A stretch of DNA of 64,000 nt from Streptomyces bungoensis (GCF_001514215.1 NZ_KQ948851.1:185166-249165), one strand, 5' to 3'. Positions 1 through 10,531 are shown, counted from the first letter of the stretch. Notes: generated by a model from the letters alone, not told the origin. A program made the numbers and translations.

Positions 1-10
1 TTTCCGCCGG

Positions 11-60
11 GCCGCCCGGCGCACCGACCGGCCGCCCGGCGCACCGACCGGCCGCCCGGT
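11..60. repeat. 2.5 copies of a 20-bp tandem repeat
   Basis: Two identical 20-bp units (11-30 and 31-50, starting GCCGCCCGGC) are followed by half a third unit at 51-60. The array runs directly into the stop codon of the glycosyltransferase gene on the minus strand. Being pure G and C with alternating C and G runs, it could act as part of a transcript end, but no clear terminator hairpin was seen. Confidence 0.85.
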
Positions 61-1397
61 CACCGGGCCGGGGCCCGCTCGCTCATCGCCTCCATCAGCC
101 GGGCGGCACCCCAGCGGGGACCGCGCCCGCGCAGCGCGCGCGCCCTCACCGGCATGCGCGGGCCGACGGCCCGCCGCAGGCCGGTGAGGGCGGCCGGCAC
201 GTCCTCGGGCAGCAGCGCGTTCGGGTCCCTGACCAGGGCCGAACCGGTCCGTTCGGCGTCGGCCGCCACGGCGAACTGGTCGCTGGAGAACGGCAGGACC
301 AGCGCGGGCACCCCGGCCCGCAGGCACTCCGTGAACGAGTTGTTGCCGCCGTGGTGCACCATCGCGTCGACGTGTTCGAGCAGCGCCTGCTGCGGCACCG
401 ACTCCACCACCACCGCCCGGTCGCCCGCCAGGTCCGCCAGCGCGTCCGTGCGCCCGCCCGCCGCGACGATCACGGCCGTGTCCGCCGTGCCGTCCAGGAC
501 ACCGGACACCACGGTGCGCAGCACGTCGTCCCGGGCGGACAGGAACGTGCCGAGGGCGACCAGGACGACGCGGTCGGCGTGACCGCGCAGCCGCTCCAGC
601 CGCTGCCGCCAGCCGGTGCCCAGCGGTTTCGGCGGGGCGGCCATGTGCCCCGCGAACAGATGGGCCGGACCCTCGGGGGGCACCGGCAGCCAGGGCAGCG
701 GGGGATAGGCGTACAGGACCGCGTACGGCGAGGTCAGCGCGAACGCCCGGCCCGGCGCGGGCGCGGACGGGGCCCTGTCGCGGGCGAACTTGTCGAACAG
801 CGCGGTGAAGGCGAGGTCGTTCTCCCGCGCGACGGCGTGCAGCCCGTCCAGTTCGTGCGGGTCCGGGCGCAGGGCCCGCGGCCACTCGTAGGGGACGCCG
901 AACCAGGCGCCGGGGCCGGCCGGCACGTACGTCGGGTGCCCCGGGCAGTACGTCGCGTACGGCACGCCGAGGCAGTGCAGGGCCAGTGTGGCCGCGTAGC
1001 TGAGCTGGTCGACGACGTACCAGTCGGGCCGCAGCCGTTCGTCGAGGGCACCGAGCGCGTCGTACACGCCGTCCGGGTCGGCGAGCATGTCCGCGCGCCG
1101 GTGCCGGGCCTGAGTGACCAGCGTCTCGACGGCTCCCTTGCGGGTGGCCTCCAGGAACTCGGTCAGCCGCGCCGCCTCCGCGGCGTCCTGCCGGGTCGCC
1201 TCCGCGACGCCCGTGTTCGCGTTCCGGCTGACGAGCAGCGGCACGAAGCGGACGCGGGCCCGGACCGCCAGTTCCTCGAAGTCGGGCGCGCAGGCGAAGT
1301 ACACCTCGGCCCCGCGCGCCCGCAGGGCGGCGGCCAGGGCCGACAGGGGAGTGGCGTGCGAGAGGAACGGCGGGCTGACGACGACGATGCGCGGCAT
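60..1397 (-). CDS. GT1-family (UGT/MGT-like) glycosyltransferase
   Basis: The 445-residue product looks like a nucleotide-sugar-dependent glycosyltransferase of the macrolide/UDP-glucuronosyl type (GT-B fold, cytosolic). The N-terminus MPRIVVVSPP with SHATPL resembles the acceptor-side Rossmann opening. The C-terminal half carries the donor-site signature: VPQQALLEHVDAMVHHGG, then NNSFTE and a PFSSDQ block. The start at 1397 follows a GTAGGGGGC ribosome site; an in-frame ATG 14 codons upstream (1439) is an alternative. It is divergent from the GT4 gene, 102 bp away, so the pair probably shares control and may decorate the same small molecule. The acceptor cannot be read from sequence. Family assignment is good; function beyond glycosyl transfer is unknown. 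Confidence 0.85.
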   Translation of the reverse strand: MPRIVVVSPPFLSHATPLSALAAALRARGAEVYFACAPDFEELAVRARVRFVPLLVSRNANTGVAEATRQDAAEAARLTEFLEATRKGAVETLVTQARHRRADMLADPDGVYDALGALDERLRPDWYVVDQLSYAATLALHCLGVPYATYCPGHPTYVPAGPGAWFGVPYEWPRALRPDPHELDGLHAVARENDLAFTALFDKFARDRAPSAPAPGRAFALTSPYAVLYAYPPLPWLPVPPEGPAHLFAGHMAAPPKPLGTGWRQRLERLRGHADRVVLVALGTFLSARDDVLRTVVSGVLDGTADTAVIVAAGGRTDALADLAGDRAVVVESVPQQALLEHVDAMVHHGGNNSFTECLRAGVPALVLPFSSDQFAVAADAERTGSALVRDPNALLPEDVPAALTGLRRAVGPRMPVRARALRGRGPRWGAARLMEAMSERAPAR

Positions 1398-1426
1398 GCC
1401 CCCTACTTCGCCGCCGGGCGCCCGCA

Positions 1427-1442
1427 CGGATGCGTGCATCCG
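1427..1442. promoter_or_regulatory. palindrome in the divergent glycosyltransferase promoter region
   Basis: CGGATGC and GCATCCG form a perfect 7-bp inverted repeat around GT, midway between two divergent starts at 1397 and 1500. The position suits an operator serving both genes, but no regulator gene lies beside it, so the assignment is inference. Confidence 0.4.
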
Positions 1443-1499
1443 CCCGCCGCGCGACGGGCGAATCGACGGCGGCACAACCTTCCACAAGGAGGAGACCAG

Positions 1500-3602
1500 G
1501 TGTCCCCTGCCGCTTCCGCCCCGGCCTCGCGGCCCCCGCACGGCGCCGCCGACCGCGACCCGCTCGTCGCCGCGCGCACCGCCTTCTTCACCTGCGCACG
1601 GGCGGCCGGACCCCGCGGCGCCGCCCTGCCGCACGTCCCGGGCGGCGCGGACACCGGTGACCTCGCCCTTCTCCTGGAGGCGGAGTACGGGCTGCGGCCC
1701 CACGTCGTGACGCGGGGCCGGCCGGCCCGGCTCGGCCGCGAGGACGTGACGGTCGCCTCCCTGCGCCAGGCCTGCCGCCTCGCCGTCCCGTTCACCCCCG
1801 AGGCCCTCCTCGCCCACGCGCACGGCGGACCGCGGCTGTCCACGGTCCTGACCGAGATGTGGCCGGAGACGGTGCGCCGGTACGGAGCGGAGCACGCCGA
1901 GGACACCCTGCGGCAGGTGTTCCGGCACGGCGCGCCCGGCCCCGCCCGCGTCGCCCTCCTGCTGGAGCTCGCCGAGACGAGCGGACTGCGGCCGCTGAGT
2001 GCGCGCCGGGCCGCGCGGCTCGCCGCGGACGCCGACCGCGCCACCCGGCACGCCGTCTGGCGCTACCTGCACCGGCTGCCCTCGGGCGCCGGGCACCTGC
2101 CCCCGCCCACCGCGGCCGCCGACCCCTACGAACGCCTGCTCCTGGCCCCACCCGAGCCCCTGGCCGGCACCGCGTGGCCCGCCACCGGACTGCTCGTGGC
2201 CCAGACGATGCTGCTCGGCGCACTCGACACCCCGGGACAGGGGCTCAGCGGCGGGCTGTCCGTCCTGCTCGCCGGACTGGGCGACCGGCTGGCCACCGGC
2301 GACGGCATCGCCGCCGTGCTCACGGTCGTGCCCGCCGGCCACGAGGACCTGGCCCGCGACCCGCGCCTGCTGGCCGAACGCGGCCCCGGCCACTGGGTGC
2401 TCCGGCTGCCCGTCGACGCGCCCGCCGCCCCGCAGCAGGACGCGCTGCACACCCACCGCCCGGCCCTCGCCTGGTGGGCCGCCCGGCTGCTGGGCGGCCT
2501 GCCCCGACCGCTGGACCTGCTGCACGCGCGGTACGCCGACGACGGCAGCCTGGCCCTCGCGCAGGCCGCCGAACGGCTGGGCGCCCGCCTGGTCTTCACC
2601 GCCACACCGGACCCGCACCGGCACGTGGCCGAGCGCTACGCCGCGCACCCGGACCCCGCCGAGGCCGGGGAGCAGCTGCGCCACGACCTGCACCGCGTCT
2701 TCGTCGCCGACCGCCTCGTGGACCGCGCCGACACCGTGATCGGCATACCCGGCCGGACCGGCTCGCAGGACCTCGTCCGCCACTTCCCCGCACTCGGCGC
2801 CCGCTACGGCGACGCCGGACCCGCCGCACCGCCCGAGGGGATCGCCCCCTACACCCCCGCGGAGAACGAGCATGAACTCCGCGAGGACCTGCTGGCCGCG
2901 CTGTTCGCCGACGGTACCCGCTCCGACTCCCTCGACCCCGGCGACCGTGCGCTGCCCCTGCTCCTCTGCGTCGGCCGCCTGCATCCGGTCAAGCAGCAGC
3001 ACCTGCTGCTCGGGGCCTGGCTCACCTCGGGCCTGTGGCGCCGCACCACGCTCGTCATCGTCGGGGGCGGCACGGACCGGCCCACCCCGGCCGAGCAGCG
3101 GATGAGCGCCGCCCTGCGCGCGCTGGTGGCCGGCCGGGAACCGGCCGCCCGGCGCCTGGCCCTGCTGCCCGCGATGCCCAACGACCGGGTGCGCCGCCTC
3201 GAGCGGACCCTCGCGGAGCCGGAACGGGGGATGCGCGCCTGGTACGTGTGCCCCAGTGCCAAGGAGGAGTTCGGCATCGCCGTACTGGAGGCCATGGAGG
3301 CCGGGCTGCCCGCCGCCGGGCCACGCCGGGGCGGAGTGCCGCACTACCTGCGCGACGGCGTCAACGGCATCCTGCTGGACACCGGTTCGGCCGGTGGTCT
3401 CGCGCGGGGGCTGCGCCGGCTGGTCTCCGTGCCGGAGGAGCAGCGGACACGGCTGGCCCGCGCCGGACGGCACACCGTGACGTCCCGTTACTCGCTGACC
3501 ACGATGGCCGACACGCTCGCGCACGAGTACCGCGAGACGGTCCGGGCCCACCGGCCGGCCGCCGGACAGCGGCCGGGCGCGGCCGAGGTGTTCGAGGGCT
3601 GA
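1500..3602 (+). CDS. GT4-like glycosyltransferase with long N-terminal region
   Basis: A 700-residue protein starting at GTG 1500 behind an AAGGAGGAG ribosome site. The C-terminal third is a GT-B donor domain: LCVGRLHPVKQQ, then the GT4 EX7E motif in KEEFGIAVLEAMEAG, followed by a conserved YLRDGVNGILLD turn. Residues about 1-230 are helical and charged and not recognised. The middle (about 230-430) resembles the N-terminal Rossmann half seen in sucrose-phosphate-synthase-like enzymes. One oddity is PAAGPRRGGVPHYL, where such enzymes usually have a V-A-T/S before the glycine-rich stretch. The divergent GT1 neighbour suggests a two-sugar modification. Substrate unknown. Confidence 0.75.
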   Translation: MSPAASAPASRPPHGAADRDPLVAARTAFFTCARAAGPRGAALPHVPGGADTGDLALLLEAEYGLRPHVVTRGRPARLGREDVTVASLRQACRLAVPFTPEALLAHAHGGPRLSTVLTEMWPETVRRYGAEHAEDTLRQVFRHGAPGPARVALLLELAETSGLRPLSARRAARLAADADRATRHAVWRYLHRLPSGAGHLPPPTAAADPYERLLLAPPEPLAGTAWPATGLLVAQTMLLGALDTPGQGLSGGLSVLLAGLGDRLATGDGIAAVLTVVPAGHEDLARDPRLLAERGPGHWVLRLPVDAPAAPQQDALHTHRPALAWWAARLLGGLPRPLDLLHARYADDGSLALAQAAERLGARLVFTATPDPHRHVAERYAAHPDPAEAGEQLRHDLHRVFVADRLVDRADTVIGIPGRTGSQDLVRHFPALGARYGDAGPAAPPEGIAPYTPAENEHELREDLLAALFADGTRSDSLDPGDRALPLLLCVGRLHPVKQQHLLLGAWLTSGLWRRTTLVIVGGGTDRPTPAEQRMSAALRALVAGREPAARRLALLPAMPNDRVRRLERTLAEPERGMRAWYVCPSAKEEFGIAVLEAMEAGLPAAGPRRGGVPHYLRDGVNGILLDTGSAGGLARGLRRLVSVPEEQRTRLARAGRHTVTSRYSLTTMADTLAHEYRETVRAHRPAAGQRPGAAEVFEG

Positions 3603-3689
3603 GCGGTCCGCGGCAGTTCCCTCGGTCCGCAGGGGCGCGCCCGGGTCGCGCGGGGCCGGCGGCCCGCAACCGGTGATCCTCCAGCAGGA

Positions 3690-3820
3690 GGCCGGCCGTA
3701 CGCCGCGGCGACCGCGGCGGCCACCCCGGCCCGGTCCGGCGGCAGACCGGAGACGGCCGTGGTGGCGACGGGCGCGTCGACGAAGCCGAAGCCGGCCCCG
3801 AACAGCGCGTACGTCACGGA
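3690..3820 (-). pseudogene. fragment of a DHA2-type MFS drug-efflux transporter
   Basis: On the minus strand a reading frame encodes VTYALFGAGFGF and then AVSGLPPDRAGVAAAV. The order G-x-G-x-G-F, then a proline-rich turn, then SGLPP-RAG-A, is a hallmark of the last third of 14-TM DHA2 efflux pumps. Only about 40 residues are recognisable. Both sides lose the family pattern and there is no start codon with a ribosome site. This is a remnant, not a small gene. The rest of 3603-3910 holds nothing coding. Confidence 0.6.
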
Positions 3821-3910
3821 CGGCAGGACGGCAGGACGGCTCAGGCGGCACACGGCGAGGACCGGCACCGGCGACCCCGGCTCCCGGCCGGTCGTCGGGG
3901 GGGGCCGGGG

Positions 3911-4729
3911 TCACCGCATCTGCCGCTCGGCGGCGTGTTTGTCGGCGAAGTCCCAGACGGCCGGGAGGAGTTGCTCCGGTGTCTCGATCTGGGGCATGTG
4001 CCCGGTCGCGTGGAGCAGCAGGAACTCGGCGCCGGGGATGGCCTCGGCGTAGGCGCGCCCGTAGTCGAGGTCCACGACCCGGTCGCTCTCGCCCCACACG
4101 AGGCGCGTCGGCAGCGTCACCTCGGCCAGGCGCTCGCGCAGGGTGGGGTCGGCCATGAGGTGCGGGCCCGCGTAGGCCGCGATGGCGGCCCGGTTGCCGG
4201 CCATGACCGCGCGCTGCTCCTCGGACAGCGTGGCGGGGTCGATGCCGAACTTCGCGGGTTCGTGGTAGGCGAGCCGGGCCAGTTCGCCGGGCGTCAGGGT
4301 CAGCGGGTCGGCGACGGGGTGGCCGGGGACGTGGATGCCGGCGGGCCCCACGAGCACCACGCTGCTGATCCGCTCGCTGCCGAGCACCGCCGTCTCGGCG
4401 GCGATCCAGCCGCCCACGGAGTTGCCGACGACCGTGACGTCGTCCAGGCCGAGTTCGTCGAGCAGCCGTACGTAGACCTGGGCGAGGGTGGGGACGTCGG
4501 TCAGCCAGTCGGGGCGGGCCGTGCCCTGGAAACCGGGGTGGACGGGGGTGAAGACCCTCGCCGGCCGCCGCTCGGCGAGCAGTCCGGCGAACGACGCGAC
4601 CGTCAGGGGCCCGCCGCCGCCGTGCAGGAGCAGGAACGGCCGGCCCTCGCCCCGTTCGTCGACGGTGAGGGTGAGATCGAGGTCGCCCTGGTCGAGGGAG
4701 AGGGTGACGTTGCGGACGGTGGTGGTCAT
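3911..4729 (-). CDS. alpha/beta hydrolase
   Basis: A 272-residue cytosolic alpha/beta-hydrolase. The oxyanion stretch LLLHGGGG is at about 33-40, the nucleophile elbow GNSVGG puts Ser at 104, the acid is probably Asp216 in WGESDRVV, and the base is His244 in ATGHMPQ. There is no signal peptide. Of the family it most resembles C-C bond hydrolases and small esterases; substrate not predictable. It follows the cupin gene by 59 nt on the same strand and is probably its operon partner under the divergent TetR regulator. An aromatic or carbonyl compound detoxified by cupin plus hydrolase is a reasonable inference. Confidence 0.85.
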   Translation of the reverse strand: MTTTVRNVTLSLDQGDLDLTLTVDERGEGRPFLLLHGGGGPLTVASFAGLLAERRPARVFTPVHPGFQGTARPDWLTDVPTLAQVYVRLLDELGLDDVTVVGNSVGGWIAAETAVLGSERISSVVLVGPAGIHVPGHPVADPLTLTPGELARLAYHEPAKFGIDPATLSEEQRAVMAGNRAAIAAYAGPHLMADPTLRERLAEVTLPTRLVWGESDRVVDLDYGRAYAEAIPGAEFLLLHATGHMPQIETPEQLLPAVWDFADKHAAERQMR

Positions 4730-4788
4730 CTGGGTTCTCCTCGGACGGGCTGGGATGAGCTGTGGGTGAGCCGTGCGGGGTTCGTGGC

Positions 4789-5253
4789 TCAGGCGAAGTC
4801 GGTGGCGGGAACGGTGGCGTAGCGGCTCATCACCTCGGCCGTCGCCTCGGGGGTCATCTCCCGGCCGCCGGCGATCATGTCCCGCAGGTCGCGGAAGTAC
4901 TGCACGTACAGGTCGGGCGTGAAGGTGTTGACCATGACCGCCGGAACGTCGCCGAGGTTCGCGAAGGTGTGCGGGACGCCGGGCGGGATCATCGCGAGGG
5001 TGCCGGCCGGTGCCGCGTACGTCGTCCGTCCCACGGTGAAGTGCACGGTGCCGGAGACGACGTAGAAGCCCTCGTCGTGCTGGGCGTGCCGGTGCTGCGG
5101 CGGGCCCTCGGTGTGCGGGGCGAGGGTGATCTCGCCGATCCCCAGCCGGTGCCCGGTGGTGCCGCCGTCCTCGAGGATGCGCATCCGCACCCGCCCGAGC
5201 TGGATCGTCTCACCGTCGTCCGGACCGACCACGGAAGGCTCGTTCATCGACAT
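4789..5253 (-). CDS. cupin-domain protein (possible dioxygenase)
   Basis: A single-domain 154-residue cupin. Motif 1 is PPQHRHAQHDEGFYVVSGTV, giving the His-His-Glu metal set, and motif 2 is PPGVPHTFANLGD with the fourth ligand His. Start chosen at ATG 5253 because a GAGGAG site lies 11 nt upstream; longer frames would read through the promoter and operators. First gene of the minus-strand arm of the TetR divergon, with a well-spaced promoter at 5300-5328. A metal-dependent oxygenase or isomerase is likely; substrate unknown. Confidence 0.8.
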   Translation of the reverse strand: MSMNEPSVVGPDDGETIQLGRVRMRILEDGGTTGHRLGIGEITLAPHTEGPPQHRHAQHDEGFYVVSGTVHFTVGRTTYAAPAGTLAMIPPGVPHTFANLGDVPAVMVNTFTPDLYVQYFRDLRDMIAGGREMTPEATAEVMSRYATVPATDFA

Positions 5254-5281
5254 CTCTGCGGCATCTCCTCGCCGTGCTTCG

Positions 5282-5304
5282 TGAGAGCTGACTCTCAGGA
5301 GAGT
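5282..5304. promoter_or_regulatory. overlapping inverted repeats, putative TetR operator 1
   Basis: Two interlocked perfect repeats occur here: TGAGAG-CTGA-CTCTCA (5282-5297) and ACTCTC-AG-GAGAGT (5291-5304). The second covers the -10 element of the cupin promoter. The same ACTCTC/GAGAGT half-sites recur in operator 2. Confidence 0.6.
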
Positions 5305-5328
5305 ACGGAGGCCTGTCTCGTTATGCAA
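5300..5328 (-). promoter_or_regulatory. promoter of the cupin-hydrolase operon
   Basis: On the minus strand TTGCAT (5323-5328) and TACTCT (5300-5305) are separated by exactly 17 bp, a housekeeping-type arrangement 47 nt upstream of the cupin start. Operator 1 overlaps the -10 and operator 2 abuts the -35. Confidence 0.6.
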
Positions 5329-5330
5329 GT

Positions 5331-5351
5331 GCACTCTCATGAAGAGAGTGC
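5331..5351. promoter_or_regulatory. putative TetR operator 2
   Basis: GCACTCTC and GAGAGTGC form a perfect 8-bp inverted repeat around ATGAA. It lies 53 bp upstream of the TetR start, next to a TAGGAT -10 (5357-5362), so binding would block the regulator's own promoter as well as the cupin promoter. Confidence 0.65.
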
Positions 5352-5403
5352 GACGCTAGGATGGGGGAGCGCGAACAGGAAGACACCGGAGGAGGGCGTG
5401 GCG

Positions 5404-6006
5404 ATGACGGCGCAGACCGACACCGAGACGGGCCGCAGCAACCAGAAGAAGCGCACACGCGCGGCGATCGTCGAGGCCGCCCGCCGACTCGTCGAGACGG
5501 GCGCCGAGGTGACGATGCCCGCCGTCGCCCGGGCGGCCCTGGTCTCCGAGGCCACCGCCTACCGGTACTTCCCCGACCTGCCGTCCCTGGTCGGGGAGGC
5601 CCTGGCCGGCGCCTGGCCCCCGCCCGCCGAGGCGCTGGAGCCGGTCGCGGACAATCCGGACCCCGTCGAACGGGTCGCCTACGCCTGCGAGTTCCTGCTG
5701 CGCGGCATCCTCGCCCGCCAGGGCTCCGTCCGCGCCATGATGGCGGCCACCCTCACCCGCCCCGAGGCGGCGGCCGCCCGCCCCGGCGTCCGCTTCGGAC
5801 TGATCGACCAGGCGCTCCTGCCTCTGCGGGACACCCTGGCGGCGACGGATCCGGAGGCGTTCGCCCAGCTCAAGCGGGACCTCGCCGTGGTCGTGAGTGC
5901 CGAGGCCCTCTTCACCCTCACCGACCTGTGCGCCCTCGGTCCCGACGAGGCCGTCGCCAGCGCCGTGCGCACCGCGAGGACGCTGACCCGGGCCGCCCTG
6001 GGCTGA
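5404..6006 (+). CDS. TetR-family transcriptional regulator
   Basis: A 200-residue regulator with an N-terminal TetR HTH at about 15-62: RTRAAIVEAARRLVETG, then VSEATAYRYFPDLPSL, the recognition helix and its canonical Y-R-Y-F. The C-terminal ligand domain is helical and short for the family, with no recognisable ligand signature. ATG 5404 follows GGAGGAGGGC; an in-frame GTG two codons earlier is possible. Divergent from the cupin-hydrolase pair with 150 bp between them full of ACTCTC/GAGAGT repeats, the classic layout of a local repressor released by the operon's substrate. Confidence 0.9.
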   Translation: MTAQTDTETGRSNQKKRTRAAIVEAARRLVETGAEVTMPAVARAALVSEATAYRYFPDLPSLVGEALAGAWPPPAEALEPVADNPDPVERVAYACEFLLRGILARQGSVRAMMAATLTRPEAAAARPGVRFGLIDQALLPLRDTLAATDPEAFAQLKRDLAVVVSAEALFTLTDLCALGPDEAVASAVRTARTLTRAALG

Positions 6007-7575
<1,569 letters not shown>

Positions 7576-7591
7576 CCGTCCGCCGGCGTGC

Positions 7592-7622
7592 GGAACCCCG
7601 GCCGTGCGTCGACCGGGGTTCC
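7592..7622 (+). terminator. hairpin terminator after the GH62 gene
   Basis: GGAACCCCGG and CCGGGGTTCC are perfect 10-bp arms around an 11-nt loop, 17 nt past the stop codon. Confidence 0.75.
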
Positions 7623-7866
7623 CGTCGTCGGCCGCGGGCGGCCGGGGGCGGCCCCCCACCGAGGCCCCGGTCAGTGGCGGCCGAGACCCCCGGTGCGCGG
7701 ACCCGGCAGGTCGGAACGGCTGGCGCGCCCCGACGGCTGGGGGCAGGCTGGAGGAGTCCGGCACCTGCCGAGCGGTGCGCGAGAGGGGAGGGGGACGGCG
7801 GTGCGGCGGCCGCGATCGGTGCGGCGGCGGCAGGGAGCCGGAGCGTGCGGCGGAGGTGATCGGTGC

Positions 7867-10248
7867 GTGAGGCGGCAAGACCCTCTGTTCGTCGTGAGCG
7901 CCGACGGTGTGGTGGTGGAGTGGAGCCGGGAGGCCGAAGGCCTGCTCGGCACGGCTGCCGCCCAGGCCGTGGGGCGCTCCGCCACGACCCTCTTCACCCG
8001 AAGAGCGGGGCAGGAGGGTGGCCCTCTGAAAGGGCGGGGATGCGGCGACCCGCACGGCTCCGACGGGGTAGCGGGCCCTGATCTGCGCGTACACCCGCTG
8101 ATGCGCGCCGATGGGACGGTGGCCTGGGGGGTGTGGCCGGCCGGGAACCGCGGCGCCGGACCCGGCGACGAGGTCGGTTCGGCGCTGCTGGAGGCGTTGT
8201 TCACGCAAGCGCCGACCGGGCTGGTGGTCGTGGACGGGGACCTGCGTATCCAGCGCATCAACACCGCCTCCCGCGGCATGCGCGGCATCACGGCCGAAGG
8301 TCTGCTCGGTCATCCCGTGACCGACGCCCTGAACATGGCCGACCCCGCGGGCGTGGCGGCGATGACCCGCGGCGTGCTGCGTACCGGCGTACCGGTCCTC
8401 GACCGTCTCGTGCGAGGCAGGCCGTCCGCCGAGACCGGCCCCGAGCGCGTCTACTCGGTCTCCGTGTTCCGCCTCCAGGCCAGGAACGGTCGCGTGCTGG
8501 GCGCCGTGGCGTCCGTGATCGACGTCACCGAGCGCGAGCGGCGGCGGGGACGCGCGGCCGTGCGGGAAGCGGCCCGAAAGCGGATCGGCAGCTCTCTCGA
8601 CGTGACCACGACCTGCCGCGAACTCGCGGACGTGGTCGTCCCGGAGTTCGCGGACACGGCGGTGGTGGACGTCCTGGACGCGGTGGTGCGCGGGAACGAC
8701 CCGCCACTCGGGCCGCTCCTCGGCGACGAGCCCATGCGGCGCGCCGCCTTCAAGTCGGCAACGGGCCGGTCGCGGGCGTTCCCGGGGCGGGACAGCAGCG
8801 GGTTTCCCTTCCCCACGCCGTACACACAGAGCCTCAACGACCTCGAACCCCGCCTGGTCGCCCTGGACGAGACCACCCCGTGGCTGGCCGCGGACCCGGA
8901 ACGGGGACGGGCGATGCGCGAGGGCGGAGTCCACTCCATGATCGTCGCCCCCCTCGTCCTGCGCGGAGCCGTGCTCGGCATGGCCGGCTTCTACCGCTCC
9001 ACCCGGCCCGAACCCTTCACGAACGACGACTTGCTCCTCGCCGGCGAACTGGCGGCGCTCACCGCCGTATGCCTCGACAACGCCCGCCGGTTCACCCGCG
9101 AGCACACCATCGCCCTCACCCTGCAGCGCCACCTCCTGCCGCAGGGCCACGCCCCCCTGACGGCCGCCGAGGTCGCCCACTTCCACAGGCCCGCGGAGGT
9201 GAGTGGAGGCTGGTTCGACGCGATCCCGCTGTCCAGCGCCCGGCTCGCCCTCACCGTGGGCGACGTGGCCGGGCACGGCATCCACACCGCCACCACCATG
9301 GGGCAGCTGCGCACCGCGATCAACACCCTCGCCGCACTGGACCTGGATCCCGACGAACTCCTCGCACGCCTCAACGACACGGTGATCCGTCTGGCCGGCG
9401 AACGGTCCGCACTGCCGCCCGCGGACCCGCTGCGCCACGAGCCGCTGAGAGCCGCGTGCGCCTACGTGGTGTACGACCCGCTCAGCGGTGACTGCGCGAT
9501 GGCGTGTGCCAACTACCCGCCTCCGGTGCTCGTCCACCCGGACGGCACCAGCGAGATCCCGGACGTCCCCCGCGGCCCGTCCCTGGGCGACGAGGAGGAG
9601 CCGTTCGCCGCCACACGGACGGTGCTCGCCTCGGGCAGCATCGTCGCGCTGTCCAACGACGGGTTCCTGGACGCCTATCGCACCACCTCCCCCGACACGG
9701 CCCGGAACCGCCTTCGCCGGGTGCTGTCCCGCCCGGACCGTCCTCTGACCGAGCTGCTCGACGACGCCGTCTACGCCATCCAGGCCGCCCAGCGCCCCGA
9801 GGCCGACGCCCTCCTCCTGCTGGCCCGCACCCGGATCCTCGACGAGGACCAGGTCGCCACCTGGACCATCCCCCCACACCCCGAGGAGGTGGCCTCGGCC
9901 CGTGACCGAGCGGTGCGACAACTCGCCGACTGGGACCTGACCGGCAACTCCCTCGCCACCGAGATCATCGTCAGCGAGCTGGTCACCAACGCCCTGCGCC
10001 ACGGCACACCACCGGTGCGACTGCGCCTCATCAAGGACCGGGTCCTCACCTGCGAGGTCTCGGACGCCAGTCCCGCCGCGCCGCACCTGCGCCACGCCCG
10101 CACCCTCGACGAAGGCGGCCGCGGACTGTTCATCGTCGCCCAGCTCGCCCAGCACTGGGGCACCCGGTACACACGGTCCGGAAAGATCATCTGGACTGAG
10201 CAGGCCCTCTCCCAGCACCCGGTCCCCTCCGAGCTTCGATCGCGGTGA
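7867..10248 (+). CDS. PAS-GAF-SpoIIE (PP2C) phosphatase with HATPase anti-sigma-kinase domain
   Basis: A 793-residue soluble signalling protein. Order: PAS (about 1-60), PAS (about 105-225, ending VTERERRR), GAF (about 240-420), SpoIIE-type PP2C phosphatase (about 440-650; VGDVAGHG metal motif) and a C-terminal HATPase_c/RsbW-like domain (SELVTNALRHG, then DEGGRGLFIVAQL). It should dephosphorylate an anti-anti-sigma factor while the kinase domain binds a sigma or STAS partner. GTG 7867 is chosen because GGAGGTGAT lies 6 nt upstream. Two phosphatase motifs deviate: the usual A-G-H-P-P is CANYPPP, and the usual Y-T-D-G is LSNDG. No partner gene is adjacent. Confidence 0.88.
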   Translation: MRRQDPLFVVSADGVVVEWSREAEGLLGTAAAQAVGRSATTLFTRRAGQEGGPLKGRGCGDPHGSDGVAGPDLRVHPLMRADGTVAWGVWPAGNRGAGPGDEVGSALLEALFTQAPTGLVVVDGDLRIQRINTASRGMRGITAEGLLGHPVTDALNMADPAGVAAMTRGVLRTGVPVLDRLVRGRPSAETGPERVYSVSVFRLQARNGRVLGAVASVIDVTERERRRGRAAVREAARKRIGSSLDVTTTCRELADVVVPEFADTAVVDVLDAVVRGNDPPLGPLLGDEPMRRAAFKSATGRSRAFPGRDSSGFPFPTPYTQSLNDLEPRLVALDETTPWLAADPERGRAMREGGVHSMIVAPLVLRGAVLGMAGFYRSTRPEPFTNDDLLLAGELAALTAVCLDNARRFTREHTIALTLQRHLLPQGHAPLTAAEVAHFHRPAEVSGGWFDAIPLSSARLALTVGDVAGHGIHTATTMGQLRTAINTLAALDLDPDELLARLNDTVIRLAGERSALPPADPLRHEPLRAACAYVVYDPLSGDCAMACANYPPPVLVHPDGTSEIPDVPRGPSLGDEEEPFAATRTVLASGSIVALSNDGFLDAYRTTSPDTARNRLRRVLSRPDRPLTELLDDAVYAIQAAQRPEADALLLLARTRILDEDQVATWTIPPHPEEVASARDRAVRQLADWDLTGNSLATEIIVSELVTNALRHGTPPVRLRLIKDRVLTCEVSDASPAAPHLRHARTLDEGGRGLFIVAQLAQHWGTRYTRSGKIIWTEQALSQHPVPSELRSR

Positions 10249-10531
10249 GGTCCGCCGGGAATCCGCCGTTCGGCGATCGCCGCGCCTGGCGTGCGCCGAA
10301 AGCCCGCCCGTCACCCCGGGCACCCGGCATGGCGCCGCGACGCGCCCCTCGGCGCCGCCCCGGCCGGCCGGTGCTTCGGCCAGGGGAGCGAACCCGCACC
10401 GGAGACGGCCGTCCACGGACGCCGCCCGAGGAACCATTCCCCGCACGAGGGCCCATCCGCCTGCAGGGGACGCGACACGTCCACGACCGGAGACCAGCGG
10501 GGCCCGCCACGGACAACCACGAGGGGTCGGC

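Noticed and set aside
60..4097. A single 1345-residue minus-strand protein
   Set aside because: Only the last 445 residues are the real glycosyltransferase; the upstream part is the antisense of the GT4 gene and intergenic DNA.
10249..10531. Possible c-di-AMP (ydaO) riboswitch in the leader of the KimA-like permease
   Set aside because: The gene type invites it and there are GGGGAGCGAACCCG-like bits, but the conserved GACAGCTAACC core and the overall pseudoknot order could not be found.
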